Assembly: GCA_014871385.1 (NCBI GenBank)
Contig: CM026423.1
Coordinates: 7,044,967-7,108,966 of the forward strand
Direction of reading: 5' to 3'
Origin: Ceratodon purpureus
Lineage: Eukaryota; Streptophyta; Bryopsida; Pseudoditrichales; Ditrichaceae
Length of the DNA stretch: 64,000 nucleotides
Shown: one piece after another, positions 58,956-64,000 of the stretch
Numbering within the stretch: the first letter of the stretch is position 1
Layout: every line of letters begins with the position of its first letter
Translations under genes and position numbers: made by a program
The notes under the pieces: generated by a model
Seen by the model: only the letters and a program-made list of their open reading frames with translations
What the model was told of the DNA's origin: nothing
Database searches by the model: none

Positions 58956-61900
58956 ATGGTGACAAATGATCTTGTACGATGGGGCCTTCATGAGCTTGAG
59001 GGGAGCGGGTATTTGACAAATGATGCAGGAAGCAGTGTCGCAAAACCAGTTTACGAAGTCAAATACAATGTCGAAAGTGGAAGCACTGGCATCAAACCAG
59101 TTAACGAAGTAACTCAACCCGGAGTTGTAAAAAGGGCCGAATTCAGAACCAGTGACATCAACCCTGTGAATGCGGTAGCCCAACCTAGTGTTCTGGAAAC
59201 CAGACGCAGTGGCATCGAACCAGTGGACGAGATAGCTCTACCCGTTGTGGAAATTAGGAGCAGCGACATCATTCCAGTAAACGACAGAGGTGAACCCATA
59301 GTTCAAAGAGTACATGTCCCTTTTCCATACTCAGAACAACCATTGCAATCACCACCTAATACTGTTAACGACGCCTTGATCGCTCAAGCGCTGCATGAGG
59401 AATTTGAAAAATTAGCCGCTGCCGAAGCTGCTGGTCAGGCTTCCGCTCAAGAGAAGGTGTGATTGGTTTGTCGTTCTTGTAATCGTCATCGCATTTATTA
59501 TGGTCCAGCAGGAAATAGGAGACGAAGTTACCCTTGTTATGGTTAAATTACTTGTGTTTTGAGAGCTCCAAATCCTTACACTGAGGAAGGTGGTATTGCT
59601 GGGAAATCAAGTTTTGTGCTGTTTTACTGAGGTCATATGCATCAACATGGTGAATTCTTTATGCTGATTTTGGTTTGTCGTTCCACTGCATCAGGAATCC
59701 GTTCTTGTGCAGACTTGGGTTGAAAAACAAGGAGATTCAGTTGCTGACAGCAGTTCTGGGGAAGGTAGCTTAGATCATAGTGAAGGAGCTGCGCAAGGAG
59801 CTACTTCAGCTTTAGTAGGGGATAATTATGGGCATGTGACTGTTTATAACTGGGAGGGCTCCAACGAAGAAATGGAAAAACGAAAAGGAGGTTCATTGTC
59901 GACAGTGTCAACCACTTCAAGCTCCCAAGACCCTTATAGCCTCGATGAGGATGATAGACAAGTTGCGTTAGCACTCTCTGAAGAGTATCAACACGTGGAT
60001 AGAGAAGTAGCGAATCGGCTAACAAAGTTGGAATCTATGAAGGTGTGTTCTTTCGTATTGCATAACAAAGTCTCAAGGTTGAGTCGAGATGTACACGATT
60101 TGAATGTTCTGAATACCGGTAGAATTCTCTAAAGGACCTTTTCCGCTTCTGATTACATTTTTCTTATTCTTGTTTCTCCAGCATGTTCCTCGTACAAATC
60201 AATCATTTCCAACTTATGAGGACGCGTCAGCCGACCACCTACGGCTTGCGAATAGGTGAATATTTCGTTCATCTTGAGTGCATCGGAATAAGAAAAGAGT
60301 CCACTCTCAGGGGCATGTGCTTTGAGTGGTGTGGATCGATTTAGTCAAAGTGAGGAGGGAATGACTATAATCATGTGGCATGTTGCATGCTCACAGGCTG
60401 CAATTGTATGGATTGACAGAGCAAAAGATCAAAGGCGATGGAAATTGCCAGGTACTTCTTCTCTGGTCACTGAATACTGGTACCTATGCTTCAATAGAAC
60501 TGTCGGATTCAGTTGACTCGTTAATGCCTCATATAGCTTCGACATCTTGCTCTTTGAAGTGGAAGGGGATGCTCTTGTGAAGTCTTCTTTCAAATTTTGG
60601 ATTGTGCCCCGGCCTGACTATTTTGTGTTTCCTGGCTGTGACAGTTCCGTGCTCTTTCTGATCAATTATATCGCACTCCAGAACATCACAAATATGTGAG
60701 GAAGCAGGTCGTGAAGCAGGTTTGTTGTTCGTTACCACCTGGCTCGCTTATCTCACAACGAGCATTGGGGAAAAAGTGTTGCTGCTAGTTCGAGTAGTTT
60801 TGTTGTCTATTTTTCGGGGTCGTCGTCTTGAAATAGTTTAAGCGATTGAAGTTGTGGTTTTTTCTACAATCGACAGTGTCTTCCAATGCAAGGAGCGCTA
60901 AGTATTCTTAACTAGTGTGGGATGTGAACAGCTGAAGGCATGTCCGCAGGTGTATCAAAACTACGTGCCCATGAAATATTCAGACTATTTGAAGAACATG
61001 GCCAAGTAGGTCTCCTGTTTCTTATGGTTCTGGACAATGGTCGCACACATTGTGAGTTACTGACTTTATGGAAGAAGCATACTAACTTTTTTGTATGTGA
61101 TATTGCAGGAACGGTGAGTGGGGTGACCATGTTACTTTGCAAGCAGCGTCTGATCATGTACTCATTTCACCCCTATTCTTATTTACTTTGCCGTTGTCTC
61201 GTCAACATTTTATAAAGAGCAGCTTTTGCAAAGTGGGTCAATGGAGTTCTATGTCCTGATTTCGGAAATGGGTAGCAGTGGCGCGCTCCTACCTTTCGAA
61301 ATGGACTACTCAAATTACAGATGGGGGTTGGGTGCAGTTTGGCGTAAGGATATCTCTAATCACGTCTTTTAGGGACACCTGCTTCGTTGAGATTATACCT
61401 GCGGAACAGAAGTCTAAAAGAGGTCTATTTTCTTACTATACAGCCCTACACAGCGTGCTTTCTTTCTTAGCTAAGCCGTAATTCTAAAGTCTGTTTTGGT
61501 TGAGGCCAGACAACCATGCCTTCTCTAACTAGATCTATTATTTGTTTGGTCATGTATGCAGAGATCTATCTAAGCTTCTGGGCTGAGGTTCACTACAACT
61601 CAATCTATCCTATAGGAGGTGAGTTATAACATTATTATATCCTCTCTTATATGAATATCCTTTTCGCTTCAACTTATTCAGATCCGATGACAGAGTCAAG
61701 TTTTTCCTCATGGGGAGACCTAGCTGTGAGGATCTGCGAATTATTTTTATTTGTATTGAGCCTATGGAACTCTTTTGAGTTCTTGATGGATCCTTGGGAA
61801 TGGGCAAAATTGGCAGTAATCTTTGTTTTACCTCGCATAGTTGCGTACTACATATTGATTGCTTTATCGGTATGTTAGATAGCTCATTCAATGGGCTAAA

Positions 61901-62668
61901 CTTGGGCAGAAAATTAGGTAGATGTTGGTACGATCAAGACGTTTGTAGATCATTCTGGTACAATATTTTGACACTCGTAAAGATTGCAAGTTGCTAGCTG
62001 ACGTTGTCAATAGAAAAAGAATTGTTAGAGAGGTTTTTCCCGATTTCAATATTCATGCTCTATTTTTCGTTCGTAGCCTCTTGTTAGCTTGAGGGATTTT
62101 TGAACGCAATGTCCTCCAATTTCAATCGCTAAGGTTAGCTTTTACAGTATGTCTGATTCTCACAGTTCACCTGTTCCATACTGTCAGATATCTACTCACA
62201 TGGTTATGCACATCAACAACAACAACAAAGCAAGAAGAGACACTGGATAGAGAGACTGTTCTAGACACTGTTAAGTAGCACGTGGTCGGGGAATTTCTGT
62301 TGTTCCGCGATCCATTTACCACAATAGGAATTTTTTCTCGTCATTGCAAATTTTAAGTTTGACTTAGTGAAGTCAGGGCTTTATGTGATCGACCATTTTC
62401 TCTTGTATATGAGAGAGATTCTAGTGTTGGCCTTTTCAGTATTGTCCTTGAATATGGTTGTGTTGTTTTGACATTTACATTCATTCCTGCAAAGGGGTTG
62501 TCAGAATAACAACTTTGTGCATTGATTAGTTACTCTCTTCTCAAACCCTGCTTGGTTTAACTTGCTGCATTGTCTTCGTGGGCGGGTCGGTTGTTTGTTC
62601 CCTCCTTCCCAGAGCTTCCCCATTACAAGGAGGATGAGTATGCATTGGATTCTCCTGTGGATTTCTAG
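58956..62668 (+). CDS. OTU-family deubiquitinase
   Basis: Ten coding exons: 58956-59456, 59695-60042, 60182-60255, 60397-60451, 60645-60719, 60932-61005, 61109-61157, 61338-61422, 61562-61618 and 62613-62668. All are GT/AG with matching phases, giving 457 aa. The OTU core has KGDGNCQFRALSDQLY (catalytic Asp and Cys at the exon 4/5 junction), RTPEHHKYVRKQVVKQ, YVPMKYSDYLKNMAK, NGEWGDHVTLQAASD, ISLITSFRDTCFVEIIP and WAEVHYNSIYP with the catalytic His. It resembles plant OTU cysteine proteases that cleave ubiquitin chains. The long N-terminus contains four degenerate repeats of about 19 residues around PVNEV.QP (residues about 46-115). The last exon, after a 1-kb intron, adds a short acidic tail (LPHYKEDEYALDSPVDF). 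Its phase fits, but the long intron makes it the least certain part. Confidence 0.9.
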
Positions 62669-63194
62669 TGAGTATTTTTTTTGTCCTGGCTATCTCAACT
62701 CTTGGTCTTTTGGTCAAGTTCGTATCATTTTTTTTGTGTGGCTTCAGAGTTAGCCTTTTGGAGGTTAAAGGAATCTGCCCTTTTGATATTGTAATGCTAA
62801 TATTAAGGCTGCCACACATGTGAATCATGATTGCATGCTCAGTTGCTTAAGGGTTGTCAAGTAATTTGCTTTGTTTGATTTGGGGCACAGTACAAACTCA
62901 CCAGAGGATGAAGCTGTTTCGTTGAATAGTAGATACAATGTGAACTTCTGCTACTAAAAGTCATGGGAATGTTGGTATATTTCTTGATGCAATCACCTGG
63001 GATTACCTTGGAAATTGGCTTTATCTGGAAGTTTTGGCATTCAAACTTCATGACAACATTTGCTATTATGTTTGTTCTTCTTTGATTATTCTTTTATTTT
63101 TTTATTCTACATGTGTTCTGGCATTTGTTACATGCTATACTATACTGCATGATGTTCAAGATTTGTCTTGTTGAGCTCAGTGGATTTGCGGAGC
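62669..63194. other. OTU 3' UTR and intergenic DNA
   Basis: No reading frame with a recognised product. T-rich sequence precedes the basic ORF, and ag acceptor-like sites occur near 63,180. Confidence 0.4.
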
Positions 63195-63788
63195 ATGAGA
63201 GCCCAAAGACCAAAGAAGTCTACTGCTGCACGGAGCAGCAAGAATCGTTCCAAAACTATTCCTTCTTCAATAGGAAAAAGTTGCAAGCTCCTCAAACCTT
63301 GCAAACCAAAGAAGCGAGTCAGAACTGGCGTCAAGCTGTGCGAACATAAACCAGTCAAAAGATACAAACTTATCAAGTCATGTGAATTGAAGAAGCAAAT
63401 GAACATGTGTAACAAACCAGGTAGACCACCAAAAACACCAAACCTGAAGCTCAAAGGCTCCAGGAGTATGACCAAACCCCTAAAAAATCACAAAGAACTA
63501 AAGCGCCTCAAAACACACAAGTTCAGGCAAAGAAAGGCGTACAAAAAACCATTACGGATCAAATTTCAAACTCAGAAACTTGGTAGAAGACCAAAAATGT
63601 CCATGATGGATGTTGATGACCCCGAAGAGTGCCCTTCATCAGATTCCTCATCTTTAAACTTGTCTGATCCGGTGATTGTACCGAGAAAAACATCCAACAA
63701 GAGACCGATGGGTTTTAGAGCCCTCTTATGCAGATTGTTTGGTCTGGGCACCAAAAGGAGGCCAAGACCGCAACCATTTCAGTTTTAG
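63195..63788 (+). CDS. Very basic protein of unknown function
   Basis: An open frame with ATG at 63195 encodes 197 aa. The first 130 residues are extremely Lys/Arg-rich (RAQRPKKSTAARSSKNRSK, KPCKPKKRVRTG), with an AT-hook-like core KPGRPPKTPN near residue 75. A short acidic Ser-rich stretch (MDVDDPEECPSSDSSS) and a hydrophobic-basic tail (GFRALLCRLFGLGTKRRPRP) follow. The composition suggests a nucleic-acid-binding nuclear protein. The family was not recognised. The frame stays open upstream to 63168, so this may instead be the last exon of a longer gene. Length and composition argue against chance, but no transcript evidence is available. Confidence 0.55.
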   Translation: MRAQRPKKSTAARSSKNRSKTIPSSIGKSCKLLKPCKPKKRVRTGVKLCEHKPVKRYKLIKSCELKKQMNMCNKPGRPPKTPNLKLKGSRSMTKPLKNHKELKRLKTHKFRQRKAYKKPLRIKFQTQKLGRRPKMSMMDVDDPEECPSSDSSSLNLSDPVIVPRKTSNKRPMGFRALLCRLFGLGTKRRPRPQPFQF

Positions 63789-64000
63789 TTGAAACTTCAG
63801 TGAGATTTTCAAAAGTACAGCTTTGATCAGATTACAATTTAGGACCCAATTGTGTCCCTAAAATCTGCAGAAGTGCTTACCATGCAGGGACTGTTTAAAT
63901 TTTTTTGTGTATGAGGTCAAGTTTATTTATTGAAATTATTTATTTTTTGAGTGATTTCAGTGTATGTACACATGTATATTGAAAGATGCTCATTATGTTG
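63789..64000. other. Right edge, probable 3' UTR
   Basis: AT-rich sequence following the basic ORF. No further feature. Confidence 0.4.

Overview
The window looks like nuclear DNA of a land plant, most likely a moss or another bryophyte. Genes have short exons with GT/AG introns. They include a thylakoid-lumen photosystem II repair protein (so the organism is photosynthetic), a plant-type complex II subunit, RBX1, a glyoxal-oxidase-like protein, and a TIR-NBS-LRR receptor with a bryophyte-like layout. Intergenic DNA is strongly AT-rich and carries several transposon types. The species cannot be fixed from the sequence alone.

Layout. 0.5-4.6 kb: two minus-strand organelle genes, TLP18.3 (thylakoid) and an SDH7-like subunit (mitochondrial complex II). 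6-17.3 kb: a transposon domain. It holds remnants of an LRR receptor kinase, a Helitron Rep/helicase gene broken by two stops, a frameshifted kinase-like gene, and a Helitron-like 3' end at 17,336. 17.3-22.4 kb: AT-rich DNA with a strong hairpin (19.2 kb) and a 38-bp tandem repeat (21.5 kb). 22.4-23.2 kb: an intronless, GC-rich NTPCR/THEP1-type nucleoside-triphosphatase. 26-29 kb: a second Helitron-like end on the minus strand, then a seven-exon membrane protein with CREST-superfamily (ceramidase/PAQR-like) residues. 32-34 kb: secreted copper-radical (glyoxal) oxidase. 35.5 kb: a tRNA gene, minus strand. 35.9-36.7 kb: RBX1. 37.8-45.1 kb: a 728-aa helical-repeat protein of unknown family, transcribed head-to-head with a TIR-NBS-LRR gene. 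46.1-46.5 kb: a 341-bp piggyBac-like MITE flanked by TTAA. 47-51.3 kb: a decayed, intron-containing Plavaka-type (CACTA superfamily) transposase, with a TATA box and a 92-bp tandem repeat upstream. 53.2-56.3 kb: a mosaic pseudogene made of PLAA/Doa1 exons and V-ATPase subunit H exons. 59-62.7 kb: an intact ten-exon OTU deubiquitinase. 63.2-63.8 kb: a very basic ORF of unknown function.

The host genes are mostly independent housekeeping, organelle, ubiquitin-system (RBX1, OTU, PLAA fragment) and defence genes. No operon-like pathway is present. The most distinctive signals are the head-to-head immune-receptor/helical-repeat pair, the internal duplication in the 728-aa protein, the piggyBac-like MITE, the Helitron end pair with its 43-bp palindrome, a 15-bp leader shared by the kinase-like gene and the Plavaka transposase, and the VHA-H/PLAA exon mosaic. 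Exon boundaries were read by eye from splice consensus, reading-frame phase and remembered family sequences. They were not verified by transcripts.
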